The notes under the pieces: generated by a model
Database searches by the model: none
Told to the model about the DNA's origin: nothing
Seen by the model: the letters and a program-made list of their open reading frames with translations, nothing else
Part shown: positions 1-7,412 of the stretch, piece after piece
How positions within the stretch are numbered: position 1 is the stretch's first letter
Layout of the letters: each line of letters starts with the position of its first letter
Position numbers and translations under genes: made by a program
NCBI GenBank assembly: GCA_016779505.1
Contig: JADHNM010000025.1
Coordinates: 1-15,283, forward strand
DNA from: SAR86 cluster bacterium
GTDB lineage: Bacteria; Pseudomonadota; Gammaproteobacteria; Magnimaribacterales; D2472
Reading direction: 5' to 3'
DNA: 15,283 nt

Positions 1-63
1 AGATTCGAACTTACGACCACTCGCTCCCAAAGCGAGTGCGCTACCAGACTGCGCTATACCCCG
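1..63 (-). tRNA. tRNA-Pro (anticodon UGG), 3' end cut by window edge
   Basis: Read on the minus strand, the sequence starts CGGGGTATAGCGCAG, with C at position 1 as is usual for bacterial tRNA-Pro. A D-arm is followed by the anticodon stem CTCGC/GCGAG enclosing the 7-nt loop TTTGGGA, which gives anticodon TGG. The T-arm begins GTTCGAATC. The last part of the T-arm, the 3' acceptor strand and any encoded CCA lie beyond base 1. It is divergent from folD, with 78 nt between them. A weak possible promoter for it lies at about 75-105 on the minus strand (TTGATT, then TAAGAT). Confidence 0.95.
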
Positions 64-141
64 AGACGAGTGATCTTAAAGTTTTAAGGTTAAATAATCA
101 ATCTCCATTGCATAAAAATTTAATGATGGGAAAATGCATCC

Positions 142-981
142 ATGCCATCAAAAATTTTAGACGGAAAAGCTCTTGCTCATTTAGCAGAAGAGGATATAAA
201 AGTTAGTGTCTGTAAATTAAAGGAAAAAGGTATCGCGCCAACATTGGCAACGATTTTAGTTGGCCTAGATCCGGCATCAGCAACCTATGTAAAAATGAAA
301 CAAAATGCTTGCGCCAGGCTGGGCATGGATTCGATTGCGGTTGAACTTAGCAGAGATACAACCACTGAAGAGTTATTGGAAGCCATTGAGAAACTAAACA
401 AAGATAGCAATGTCCATGGCATCTTGTTACAACATCCAGTGCCATCACAGATTGATGAGCGACAATGCTTTGATGCAATAAGTGTTGAGAAAGATGTGGA
501 CGGTGTGACCTGCATAGGATTTGGGCAAATGACTATGGGAGAAGAAGCATTTGGCTCATGCACCCCTGCTGGAATCATGCGAATCCTTGAACATTATGCA
601 GTTGAAATTTCTGGCAAGAATGCTGTTGTTGTTGGTAGAAGTCCTATCCTTGGAAAACCCATGGCCATGATGCTGCTTAATGCAAATGCAACCGTCACAA
701 TTTGTCACTCAAGAACTATAGACCTGCAAGAACATATTCAAAATGCTGATATTTTGGTTGGAGCGGTTGGAGTGCCTCGTCTGATTCAAAAAGATTGGAT
801 TAAAGCTGGAGCTGTGGTGATAGATGCTGGCTACCACCCTGCAGAAAAATGTGGGGACATAGATCTTACAGATATTGATTCTATTGCCTCTGCGCATACT
901 CCGGTTCCTGGGGGAGTTGGCCCCATGACAATCAATACTTTAATTCTTAATACCTTGCTGGCTGCCCAAAAATTAATTTAG
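142..981 (+). CDS. folD: Bifunctional methylenetetrahydrofolate dehydrogenase / methenyltetrahydrofolate cyclohydrolase FolD
   Basis: FolD oxidises 5,10-methylene-THF with NADP+ and then hydrolyses 5,10-methenyl-THF to 10-formyl-THF, supplying one-carbon units in the cytosol. At 279 residues it has the usual length. The catalytic pair Tyr49 and Lys53 lies in YVKMK. The substrate loop reads LLQHPVP (95-101) where E. coli has QLPLP, a variant I believe occurs in other FolD proteins. DVDG (118-121) is present. The Rossmann nucleotide loop is VVVGRSPILGKP (162-173) and the C-terminal signature is TPVPGGVGPMT (253-263). The ATG at 142 is the only in-frame start that fits the family N-terminus, although no good Shine-Dalgarno site precedes it. 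Its stop lies 1 nt before the fabY start, so the two are probably coupled. The folate enzyme gene folE follows fabY. Confidence 0.97.
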   Translation: MPSKILDGKALAHLAEEDIKVSVCKLKEKGIAPTLATILVGLDPASATYVKMKQNACARLGMDSIAVELSRDTTTEELLEAIEKLNKDSNVHGILLQHPVPSQIDERQCFDAISVEKDVDGVTCIGFGQMTMGEEAFGSCTPAGIMRILEHYAVEISGKNAVVVGRSPILGKPMAMMLLNANATVTICHSRTIDLQEHIQNADILVGAVGVPRLIQKDWIKAGAVVIDAGYHPAEKCGDIDLTDIDSIASAHTPVPGGVGPMTINTLILNTLLAAQKLI

Positions 982-982
982 T

Positions 983-2671
983 ATGTCTCACCTTCCATTG
1001 ATAGTTGGTTATGGCGGTATTAATTCAGCCGGTAGATCTATCTTTGATTTCTCTCACCAAAGAATGTTGTTCGATAGCATGGATACACAAAATCAAAATG
1101 AGGTATTGCAAAGTCTTGGCCACCTTATGGGTACCATGGAAAGAGAAACCATCTTAAACAAAACTTTAATTAGAACGATCGATGATAATTTTTTTGATGA
1201 TCATAATTATAGATCTCCAGCATTGCCTACGTTAGCTGGAGGTCAATTGCCCTCAGGGTTCAATCCTGCCAAAACATATAACTCGAGACAGCACCCACGG
1301 GGTCTAGCTATGACTATTTTTGGTTTATCAGATGCTGTGATGAGTCTTGGATTGCCATGGGAGGAGATCTTAGTAAAAGTTCCTCGACAAAAAATTTCAT
1401 GCGTCTCTGGTTGTGCAGTTGCTCAAGCTGATAAGTATGGGATGGGAGGTATGTTTCAAGCTTCCATGGCCAACTCTAGAGTTACTAGCAAACATATGGC
1501 CATGTCATTAGGTGAAGGCAGTGCAGACTTTGGCCATGCATATGTTTTGGGAAGCATGGGCTCTACAGGTAACTACACAGGAGCTTGTGCAACTTTTCAA
1601 TACAACCTAAAACTGGGCATATCAATGATTCAATCAGGTGAATCTCTCATTAGTATTGTGGGCGCTGCAGAATCAGGAATAGTTCCTGAAATATATGAAG
1701 CATTTTCTGCTACTAAGGGCTTAGCTGAAGATGAAAATCTAATAAAATTGCAAGAAAAACTTGGCGAAGATTGCAATGAACCCAATCATCGCAAAATCTG
1801 CAGACCCTTTGGTGAAAATATAGGCATGAGTTTAGGAGAGTCAGCTCAATTTGTGGTTTTGATGGCTGATAGCCTTGCTCTCGAACTTGGTTTAAATATT
1901 CATGGTGCAGCTTTATCGAGCCATATCCATGCTGATGGTTATAAAAAATCTATTTCTGGTCCTGGAGCTGGAAATTATTTGACAGTTGGAAAAGTGTTTA
2001 ATGAAATTAATAGCCATTTTGGTCAAGAAGCGATGAATAAAACTTTTTTTCATGCGCATGGAACTAGCACTCCACAAAATAGAGAAAGTGAGTCTCATAT
2101 TATTTCAAGCATGGCCAAAGCTTTTGGAGTTAAATCTTTACCTGTCACTGCAATTAAATCTTATCTTGGTCACTCTCTGGCAGCTGCAGGAGGTGATCAA
2201 ATGATTAGTTCGCTCGGTAGTTGGAGAAATAATTGGATTCCTGGTATTTGCTCTACTCCAAAACTTGCTGATAACGTTTTTACTGAAAATGTAAATTTTT
2301 TATTAGAAAACCTAGAATTTGAAGACGGTGAATTTGATTTCGCTGTTTTAAATGCAAAAGGTTTTGGTGGTAACAATGGCACGGCCCTCCTTGCCTCCCC
2401 AGCAAAAACCATGGAACTGCTTCAAGCAAAATATTCCTCAGAACAAATAAAAAAATACCAAGCTCAAAAACAATCTGTCGATGATCAATTGCTTGAAAAT
2501 AAAAATAAGATTCTTCAGGGAGACACGAAATCTAGATACATTTTTGGAGAGAATGTAATAGATGGGATGAATGATTTTGAAGTTGAGCCCCATCAAATTA
2601 CAAATAAATTAAATGATGAAAAGTTCCATTTAGAATCAACTTTACCTTACAAAGATTTTCTTAAAGGTTAA
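983..2671 (+). CDS. fabY: FabY-type beta-ketoacyl-ACP synthase
   Basis: This is a thiolase-fold condensing enzyme of 562 residues, much longer than FabB/FabF (about 410). The N-terminus (MSHLPLIVGYGGINSAGRS) and the C-terminal extension with FGENVIDGMNDFEV resemble Pseudomonas FabY, as I remember it. In Pseudomonas, FabY condenses acetyl-CoA with malonyl-ACP to start fatty-acid synthesis in place of FabH. The KAS triad is visible: Cys202 in GACATF, His359 in HAHGTST and His397 in SYLGHSLAAAGG. A glycine-rich end, AKGFGGNNGTALL, follows near residue 455. The last 90 or so residues are polar and probably helical. There is no Shine-Dalgarno site; translation is probably coupled to folD, whose stop ends at 981. 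A plain FabF-like role cannot be excluded from sequence, but length and termini favour FabY. Confidence 0.85.
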   Translation: MSHLPLIVGYGGINSAGRSIFDFSHQRMLFDSMDTQNQNEVLQSLGHLMGTMERETILNKTLIRTIDDNFFDDHNYRSPALPTLAGGQLPSGFNPAKTYNSRQHPRGLAMTIFGLSDAVMSLGLPWEEILVKVPRQKISCVSGCAVAQADKYGMGGMFQASMANSRVTSKHMAMSLGEGSADFGHAYVLGSMGSTGNYTGACATFQYNLKLGISMIQSGESLISIVGAAESGIVPEIYEAFSATKGLAEDENLIKLQEKLGEDCNEPNHRKICRPFGENIGMSLGESAQFVVLMADSLALELGLNIHGAALSSHIHADGYKKSISGPGAGNYLTVGKVFNEINSHFGQEAMNKTFFHAHGTSTPQNRESESHIISSMAKAFGVKSLPVTAIKSYLGHSLAAAGGDQMISSLGSWRNNWIPGICSTPKLADNVFTENVNFLLENLEFEDGEFDFAVLNAKGFGGNNGTALLASPAKTMELLQAKYSSEQIKKYQAQKQSVDDQLLENKNKILQGDTKSRYIFGENVIDGMNDFEVEPHQITNKLNDEKFHLESTLPYKDFLKG

Positions 2672-2703
2672 AATAAATATTTAAATAGACTAAAAAAATA
2701 ACT

Positions 2704-3315
2704 ATGGCTGAAAATATTTCAAATTTAGAAAATGCAGATGACTTTGATCAGATCGTAACTCCCTCAGATGAGCTCATCAAATCCTTTGAGCATATGTTGA
2801 TCGACATAGGCGAAGATACAACTAGAGATGGTTTGCTTGATACGCCCAAAAGAGCAGCAGCTGCATTCAAATTTCTTAATCATGGCTATAAGCTGAGCTT
2901 GGAAAAAGTGGTCAATAATGCCTTGTTTGAATCAGATATAGAGGACATGGTTGTGGTGAGAGACATAGAGTTTTACTCTCTATGCGAGCATCATATGTTG
3001 CCTTTTAATGGCAGATGTCATGTGGCCTATATTCCCAATGGCAAGGTATTAGGTCTGAGCAAAATTGCAAGAGTTGCTGACATGTTTGCTCGCCGACTTC
3101 AAATCCAAGAGAGGCTGACTCATCAGATTGCCGAAGCAATTACAGACATAACTGGATGTAAGGGTTGCGCCGTGGTCGTTGAGGCTCAACACATGTGCAT
3201 GGTTATGCGTGGCGTGCAAAAACAAAATTCTGTGATGAAAACTTCTGCAATGATGGGAGTCTTTAGAAACAACCCTGCAACAAGGGCAGAATTCTTTTCT
3301 TTGCTGCCTAATTAA
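2704..3315 (+). CDS. folE: GTP cyclohydrolase I
   Basis: FolE converts GTP to 7,8-dihydroneopterin triphosphate, the first step of tetrahydrofolate synthesis, as a cytosolic homodecamer. The 203-residue protein has a short non-conserved N-terminus (1-20) and then the full domain. Zinc ligands are Cys94 and His97 in CEHHMLPF and Cys165 in QHMCMVMRG, with the catalytic His at 96. GKVLGLSKIARV (113-124) and KTSAMMGVF near the end are typical. So this is a zinc-type FolE1, not FolE2. The gene lies 32 nt after fabY on the same strand, with no terminator seen between them, so it may be the last gene of a folD-fabY-folE unit. No clear Shine-Dalgarno site precedes the ATG. Its TAA directly abuts the end of the convergent DUF4389 gene. 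Confidence 0.97.
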   Translation: MAENISNLENADDFDQIVTPSDELIKSFEHMLIDIGEDTTRDGLLDTPKRAAAAFKFLNHGYKLSLEKVVNNALFESDIEDMVVVRDIEFYSLCEHHMLPFNGRCHVAYIPNGKVLGLSKIARVADMFARRLQIQERLTHQIAEAITDITGCKGCAVVVEAQHMCMVMRGVQKQNSVMKTSAMMGVFRNNPATRAEFFSLLPN

Positions 3316-3672
3316 TTAAGCGAGGTCTTCGGCTTTAGGCTCTTCAGAGCTCAGCTCCACAGCTTCTGCTTCTACGACCTCTTCTTTGATCTCTGGCTCC
3401 CCCTCATCGTTGCTATTAAATGGCCATGGTTTCGCATCGGTGTTAAAACTGAGGAAGTTAAGTGAGTCATTGAAAAAACCATGGAGCCAATTATTTGCAG
3501 ATTGCAGTTGGTTATTGGTTTTAGAGGTGAACAGATAAAAAATAAATTGAACGGCCACAAGAACTATTAAGATGCTGACTACAAAATTAATAGCTGCGCC
3601 ATATATGACCATAAAAAAAAGGCGCTGCCATTTTTTCAGATCCAATAATTCATCTTTATTTATTTCATTCAT
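3316..3672 (-). CDS. DUF4389 family inner-membrane protein
   Basis: The 118-residue protein has one or two hydrophobic segments: a clear one at about 29-49, and a weaker one before it (17-28) that may extend it into a hairpin. The pattern YLFTSKTNNQLQSANNWLHGFF...LSFNTDAKPWPF (46-85) matches the DUF4389 family as I know it, where F-x-FT-G/S-K and an E/AKPFPF-like motif recur. The last 30 residues are strongly acidic (E/D-rich) and probably disordered. Family function is unknown. The ATG overlaps the gpsA stop as ATGA (3669-3672), so it is translationally coupled as the last gene of the htpG-gpsA group. Its stop codon abuts that of the convergent folE with no base between. Confidence 0.75.
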   Translation of the reverse strand: MNEINKDELLDLKKWQRLFFMVIYGAAINFVVSILIVLVAVQFIFYLFTSKTNNQLQSANNWLHGFFNDSLNFLSFNTDAKPWPFNSNDEGEPEIKEEVVEAEAVELSSEEPKAEDLA

Positions 3673-4703
3673 AATTTTTCCTTATAAGTAAATTCTACAT
3701 CAACTTCACTGGGGTGATCGAGTAAATCCTGAATTAATTGCTCTGATGAGGCATCAGAATACAAGATTTCATACAAAGAAGTTACAAGGGGCATCTTCAC
3801 ATTCATCTTACGTGCTTCATGATAAACAACTTCAAGAGTTTTAGCGCCCTCAGCAACTTGCCCAATTCTCTCTTTTGCTTCAAACAAAGAAAGATCCTCA
3901 GCAATTAATTCGCCAAGCTGAAAATTTCTAGATAATTTTGAGGTGCAGGTTGCCATCAAGTCACCCATACCAGCTAACCCCAAAAAGGTAATGGGGTTTG
4001 CACCTTTGGCTACAGCAAATCGACTCATCTCTGCCATGCTTCTGGTTACTATAAAACCTAAGGCATTTTCTCCAACCAATTTGGCATGAGCAATACCACA
4101 ACAAATAGCATAAATATTTTTTAAGGCCCCCGCTAATTCAACGCCTTGGATGTCTTGACTAGAAAAAACCTTAAAGGTATTTGAAGACAGCATTGACTTA
4201 ATTTCAAAAGCTATGCCCTCATTCTCGCAGGCAATCACAGTTCCTGCCAATTTCTCTTCGGCTATTTCCTTAGCAAGATTTGGACCGCTGAGCACTCCAA
4301 CCTTATCGCCTATAATATGCCCTAGGTGTTGAGTGATGATATCTGTCATTGTTCTAAAGGGCTGGGATTTTATTCCTTTGGTGCAAGAGATAACTGTTAC
4401 TGAAGGGCTGATCAGTGGTTCTAATCTAGAAATAACTTCCTCAAAGATAATGCTTGGTGTGGCAACTAAAATAAATTGCGCATCCATAATTACCGAGGCT
4501 AAATCTTCATCAGCAGTTATATTGTCTGAGAGCCTCAACTCAGGATGATAAGTTGCATTGGCTCCTTCAGAATTTATTCGCAAAGCTTGCTCGGCATCAC
4601 GAACCCATAAACTCACCTGATAGCCATTCGATGCAGCAATATTTGCTAAAACTGTGCCGAAGCTCCCACCTCCGAGAACTGCAACTTGTTTTTTTGCTGT
4701 CAT
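3669..4703 (-). CDS. gpsA: NAD(P)H-dependent sn-glycerol-3-phosphate dehydrogenase
   Basis: GpsA reduces dihydroxyacetone phosphate to sn-glycerol-3-phosphate for phospholipid synthesis in the cytosol. The 344-residue protein is of normal length. The Rossmann glycine loop is GGGSFG (11-16). CTKG carries Lys109, and GVLSGPNLAKEIA (136-148) is a family signature. The catalytic Lys195 lies in GALKNIYAI (192-200), and LAGMGDLMATCTS (243-255) carries Asp248. The start ATG follows the htpG TAA with no spacer (TAAATG), and the stop overlaps the DUF4389 start, so all three are probably made from one message. The final residues are family-variable. Confidence 0.97.
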   Translation of the reverse strand: MTAKKQVAVLGGGSFGTVLANIAASNGYQVSLWVRDAEQALRINSEGANATYHPELRLSDNITADEDLASVIMDAQFILVATPSIIFEEVISRLEPLISPSVTVISCTKGIKSQPFRTMTDIITQHLGHIIGDKVGVLSGPNLAKEIAEEKLAGTVIACENEGIAFEIKSMLSSNTFKVFSSQDIQGVELAGALKNIYAICCGIAHAKLVGENALGFIVTRSMAEMSRFAVAKGANPITFLGLAGMGDLMATCTSKLSRNFQLGELIAEDLSLFEAKERIGQVAEGAKTLEVVYHEARKMNVKMPLVTSLYEILYSDASSEQLIQDLLDHPSEVDVEFTYKEKL

Positions 4704-6530
4704 TTATCCTAAGTATTTATCTAATTGTCGAAGATATTTAGCTGGGTCTTTGGGAGATCCACCCTCTGCAATGATTGCATAATCAAATAAAAACTCAGCA
4801 AAGTTTGAGAATTCTTTTCCAGACATGGTGCCTAATTTTTTGATGAGTTTATGTTTTAGGTTAACCTCAAAAACAGGCTTAGATTCATTGAAGGTTTGTC
4901 CAGATGCTTCCAGTATCCTTTTCAACTGGGCTCCAGGCTCATCTTTGGACAGCACTAAACAAGCAGCAGAATCAACCAATCGAGAGCTTGCAATAACATC
5001 TGAAACTCTTGCATCTAGAGATTTTTTCATCCTATCTATAATTTCTTGCTTCTCTTTGGTAACTCTAGGTTTTTTGGCGCCTTCTTCTAATTCTTCTTTG
5101 GCAACATTGACTAACGTTTTACCCTTAAATTGCATGAGGGTAGACATCAGCCACTCATCTATTCTGTCAGTTAAAAGTAGGACCTCTGTTCCATTAGCTT
5201 TCAAGTGTTCGATATGCGGAGAGTTCGCCGCAGCTTCATAGGTATCGGCAATTGAGTAGTAAATTTTTTCGTCATCACCGCTCATTCTTTCGATGTATTG
5301 ATCAAGAGTGGTGTCAACCTTTTTACCCTCAGAAGCTGTGCTTGCAAATAAAAAAAGCTCAGCGATAGACTCGGAATTTTCATAGTCTTCAGCTGGACCT
5401 TCCTTGATCACTAGACCAAATTCCTTCCAAAATTTCTGATAGTCTTCTGGTTGATCCTTCTGCATTTTCTTTAAAGTATCGAGCACCCTCTTGCTTAGAC
5501 CTTTTTTAATAGAATCAACCAAGGGATGATCTTGAAGAATCTCTCTTGAAACATTTAGGGGCAAATCACTTGAATCAACTACACCTTTGACAAAGCGAAG
5601 GTATAACGGCAAAAAGTGAGCGGCATCATCCATGATAAAGACTCGCTGAATAAATAGCTTAATTCCCCTTGGGGTATCTCTGTTCCAGAGGTCATATGGA
5701 GATTTTTCAGGAATAAAAAGTAAACTTGAGTATTCTTGCTTGCCTTCGACTTTGTTGTGCATCCAGGTCAAAGGATCGTTGGAATCATAGGATATAAACT
5801 TATAAAATTCTTTATATTCATCCGCCTTTACAGACCGCTTGGACTTTAGCCAAATTGCTTCTGAATCATTGATGGTTTCGGGTTCCCCCTCCTCTGGATT
5901 CAAAATTAATGGGAAGTTAATGTATTGGGAATATTTTTGTAACAAGAATTTTACTCTCATCAATTCAGCAAATTCTTTGTTGTCTTCATTCAGGTAAATG
6001 GTGATCTTGGTGCCTCTATCTTCTTTTGGAATCGTTGATAATTGATAAGTGTCTTCTCCCGCACTCTCCCACATGACTGCCTCTTCTGCAGATGTGTTGG
6101 CAGATCTAGAATGGACTGATACTTTTTCAGCAACCATAAACACAGAGTAAAAACCTACTCCAAATTGACCTATAAGATTAGAATCTTTTTTCTTGTCACC
6201 AGTCATTTCTGATAAAAATTGAGCTGTGCCTGATTTGGCGATGGTCCCAATATTTTCAATAACTTCATCTTCCGTCATACCAATGCCGTTGTCTGAAATG
6301 GTTAGGGTATTATTTTTTGCATTCAAGCTAATATTAATTTTTAAATCAGCATCGCCTTCGAGTAACTTAGAGTTTTCTATAGCTTTGAATCGAAGTTTAT
6401 CAAGCGCATCAGAGGAGTTAGATACAAGCTCCCGAAGAAAAATCTCCTTGTTTGAATACAACGAGTGAATCATCAACTGCAAAAGCTGCTTGGTCTCAGT
6501 TTGAAAAGATTTTGTTTTTGATCTAGCCAT
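4704..6530 (-). CDS. htpG: Molecular chaperone HtpG (bacterial Hsp90)
   Basis: HtpG is an ATP-driven dimeric chaperone of the cytosol. It is full length at 608 residues (E. coli 624). The N-terminal GHKL ATPase domain has HSLYSNKEIFLRELVSNSSDA with catalytic Glu34 and Mg-binding Asn38, DNGIGM with Asp80 (80-85), and the lid GQFGVGFYSV (121-130). The middle domain has WMHNKVEGKQEYSSLLFIPEKSP-type sequence and LPLNVSREILQ, which carries the conserved Arg. The C-terminal dimerisation domain ends RQLDKYLG. An AAGGGAG ribosome binding site lies at 6541-6547, 10 nt before the ATG, and a heat-shock-like promoter lies just before it. gpsA follows with zero gap. Confidence 0.98.
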   Translation of the reverse strand: MARSKTKSFQTETKQLLQLMIHSLYSNKEIFLRELVSNSSDALDKLRFKAIENSKLLEGDADLKINISLNAKNNTLTISDNGIGMTEDEVIENIGTIAKSGTAQFLSEMTGDKKKDSNLIGQFGVGFYSVFMVAEKVSVHSRSANTSAEEAVMWESAGEDTYQLSTIPKEDRGTKITIYLNEDNKEFAELMRVKFLLQKYSQYINFPLILNPEEGEPETINDSEAIWLKSKRSVKADEYKEFYKFISYDSNDPLTWMHNKVEGKQEYSSLLFIPEKSPYDLWNRDTPRGIKLFIQRVFIMDDAAHFLPLYLRFVKGVVDSSDLPLNVSREILQDHPLVDSIKKGLSKRVLDTLKKMQKDQPEDYQKFWKEFGLVIKEGPAEDYENSESIAELFLFASTASEGKKVDTTLDQYIERMSGDDEKIYYSIADTYEAAANSPHIEHLKANGTEVLLLTDRIDEWLMSTLMQFKGKTLVNVAKEELEEGAKKPRVTKEKQEIIDRMKKSLDARVSDVIASSRLVDSAACLVLSKDEPGAQLKRILEASGQTFNESKPVFEVNLKHKLIKKLGTMSGKEFSNFAEFLFDYAIIAEGGSPKDPAKYLRQLDKYLG

Positions 6531-6540
6531 AGTTATTTAT

Positions 6541-6547
6541 CTCCCTT
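6541..6547 (-). promoter_or_regulatory. Ribosome binding site of htpG
   Basis: AAGGGAG on the minus strand, 10 nt upstream of the htpG ATG. It is one of the few strong Shine-Dalgarno sequences in this half of the window and supports the chosen start. Confidence 0.7.
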
Positions 6548-6554
6548 GAAAACA

Positions 6555-6582
6555 ATATGGTGGTGAAAGCATTAAGTTCAAG
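6555..6582 (-). promoter_or_regulatory. Putative sigma-32 (heat-shock) promoter of htpG
   Basis: On the minus strand, CTTGAA (6582-6577) is followed after 14 nt by CACCATAT (6562-6555). The RpoH consensus is CTTGAA, 13-14 nt, CCCCATNT. The -35 is perfect and the -10 has one mismatch. It would place the transcript start near 6548, giving a very short leader that begins at the ribosome binding site. htpG is a known sigma-32 gene in E. coli, so motif and target agree. The promoter begins just after the DUF2256 stop (6590) and would serve htpG, gpsA and the DUF4389 gene. Confidence 0.65.
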
Positions 6583-6589
6583 CATTTGT

Positions 6590-6730
6590 TCAACTTTTTT
6601 TTGCTTCAGCTTTGCATTTTTTACTGCAAAATTTCACTTCATTCCAGGAGCGCTCCCATTTTTTTCTCCAGACAAATGCACGATTACAGTTTTCACATAC
6701 TTTAGATTGAAGCGTTAACTTTTTATGCAA
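6590..6730 (-). CDS. DUF2256 family small zinc-ribbon protein, TTG start
   Basis: This 46-residue reading frame begins MHKKLTLQSKVCENCNRAF if TTG at 6730 is the start. It has CX2C at 12-15 and CX3C at 35-39, a four-cysteine zinc-binding arrangement. Between them lie VWRKKWERSW (20-29) and NEVKFCS, which is the characteristic core of DUF2256 proteins. The tail is lysine-rich. No ATG or GTG lies in frame before the core, so TTG is the likely start (ATT at 6733 is the only other, rarer option). No Shine-Dalgarno site is seen, but the start lies 8 nt after the stop of the DUF4149 gene, so reinitiation is plausible. Function is unknown; a nucleic-acid or metal-binding role is only inference from the zinc ribbon. 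It is too short for usual gene-length cut-offs and would often be missed. Confidence 0.85.
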   Translation of the reverse strand: MHKKLTLQSKVCENCNRAFVWRKKWERSWNEVKFCSKKCKAEAKKS

Positions 6731-6738
6731 AATATAAT

Positions 6739-7137
6739 TTAATCGATTGCTATAAAAAATTGAATGATGCTAAGAGCAAAAATTACAATAGTGCAATAGA
6801 CACTCACACCATGAGAAAAAGAAAATATTTTTTCCCAGCCTCTGTCTTTTGCTGCATTGGTAATTGGAATGCCTAATAAGCCTAATAATGCATGCGCAGA
6901 GATGTTGAAGCCTAGCCACCAACTTAAGGATGAATCTTGAAAATAAAGGATTAAAAGAGCGAGTAAAGACAGTAAAAAAAGCAGCAGATAATAGCGCGGA
7001 AATATAGTGCGTAAAAACTTTGCAGCGCTGTCTTCATCAAGAGTTTTAAAGATTACAGGCGTGGTTAATGCTAAATGCGTAAAGATGGTCCCAGCAATCA
7101 ACAGATTGAGAAGTATTAGTGCTATTTGACTGCTCAT
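6739..7137 (-). CDS. DUF4149 family membrane protein
   Basis: The 132-residue protein has four predicted membrane segments, at about 4-29, 48-66, 73-92 and 109-130. TTPVIFKTLDEDSAAKFLRTIFPRYY (25-50) carries the family hallmark: a hydrophobic start, a short polar loop, then an arginine-containing FPRYY. This resembles the DUF4149/TMEM205-like group. Function is not established. The ATG lies only 12 nt downstream of the tRNA-Asp 3' end on the same strand, with no room for a terminator and no Shine-Dalgarno site, so it is probably transcribed with the tRNA. The DUF2256 gene follows 8 nt after its stop. Family assignment rests on memory of the pattern. Confidence 0.75.
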   Translation of the reverse strand: MSSQIALILLNLLIAGTIFTHLALTTPVIFKTLDEDSAAKFLRTIFPRYYLLLFLLSLLALLILYFQDSSLSWWLGFNISAHALLGLLGIPITNAAKDRGWEKIFSFSHGVSVYCTIVIFALSIIQFFIAID

Positions 7138-7149
7138 ATTTTATTCAAA

Positions 7150-7227
7150 TGGCGATCCGGACGAGACTCGAACTCGCAACCTCCGCCGTGACAGGGCGGC
7201 GTTCTAACCAGATTGAACTACCGGACC
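7150..7227 (-). tRNA. tRNA-Asp (anticodon GUC), CCA encoded
   Basis: On the minus strand the acceptor strands GGTCCGG and CCGGATC pair, with one G-T pair, followed by G73 and an encoded CCA (7152-7150). The anticodon stem encloses the loop CTGTCAC, giving anticodon GTC. The T-loop is GTTCGAGTC. It is divergent from proteorhodopsin and lies immediately upstream of the DUF4149 gene. Confidence 0.97.
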
Positions 7228-7241
7228 GCGAACGCTTGTGA

Positions 7242-7269
7242 ATGATAGCTTTTTTTAATTTTTCTGCAA
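7242..7269 (-). promoter_or_regulatory. Putative sigma-70 promoter of tRNA-Asp
   Basis: On the minus strand, TTGCAG (7269-7264), a 16-nt spacer and TATCAT (7247-7242) make a reasonable -35/-10 pair. The start would fall near 7235, about 8 nt before the tRNA 5' end. It may also drive the DUF4149 and DUF2256 genes. Confidence 0.5.
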
Positions 7270-7323
7270 CTTTTTTTCAGTACCTTTAAGAAATTATTTT
7301 GTCAAATTTAATGAACAAAATTC

Positions 7324-7351
7324 TTGTCATTATTTTACCCAAAAGTTTAAT
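7324..7351 (+). promoter_or_regulatory. Putative sigma-70 promoter of proteorhodopsin
   Basis: TTGTCA (7324-7329), a 16-nt spacer and TTTAAT (7346-7351) each match the consensus at 5 of 6 positions. The transcript would start near 7358 and carry a leader of about 60 nt. A second TTGTCA occurs 25 nt upstream (7299-7304) without a matching -10. Confidence 0.5.
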
Positions 7352-7387
7352 TTTTGATATGCTTAATAAACTGTCCATGGAGGAGAG

Positions 7388-7403
7388 TATTAATATATTA
7401 ATA
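7388..7403 (+). repeat. Perfect 16-bp palindrome in the proteorhodopsin leader
   Basis: TATTAATATATTAATA is identical to its reverse complement. It lies between the predicted transcript start and the ribosome binding site. It could be an operator or just AT-rich sequence; nothing identifies a binding protein. Confidence 0.5.
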
Positions 7404-7406
7404 AAT

Positions 7407-7412
7407 AAGGAG
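7407..7412 (+). promoter_or_regulatory. Ribosome binding site of proteorhodopsin
   Basis: AAGGAG, 7 nt before the ATG at 7420. It is a near-ideal Shine-Dalgarno site, unlike most genes in the window, and fits a highly expressed membrane protein. A similar GGAGGAG lies at 7379-7385, inside the leader. Confidence 0.85.

Noticed and set aside
285..578. 97-residue open frame antisense to folD
   Set aside because: Shadow of folD, with low-complexity Ser-rich translation and no supporting start signal.
4825..5241. 138-residue open frame on the plus strand inside htpG
   Set aside because: It is antisense to a certain HtpG coding region, has no family features, and follows the codon pattern of the opposite strand.
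7248..7278. T tracts upstream of proteorhodopsin as a terminator
   Set aside because: No GC-rich hairpin precedes them; they fit AT-rich promoter DNA for the divergent tRNA-Asp and rhodopsin.
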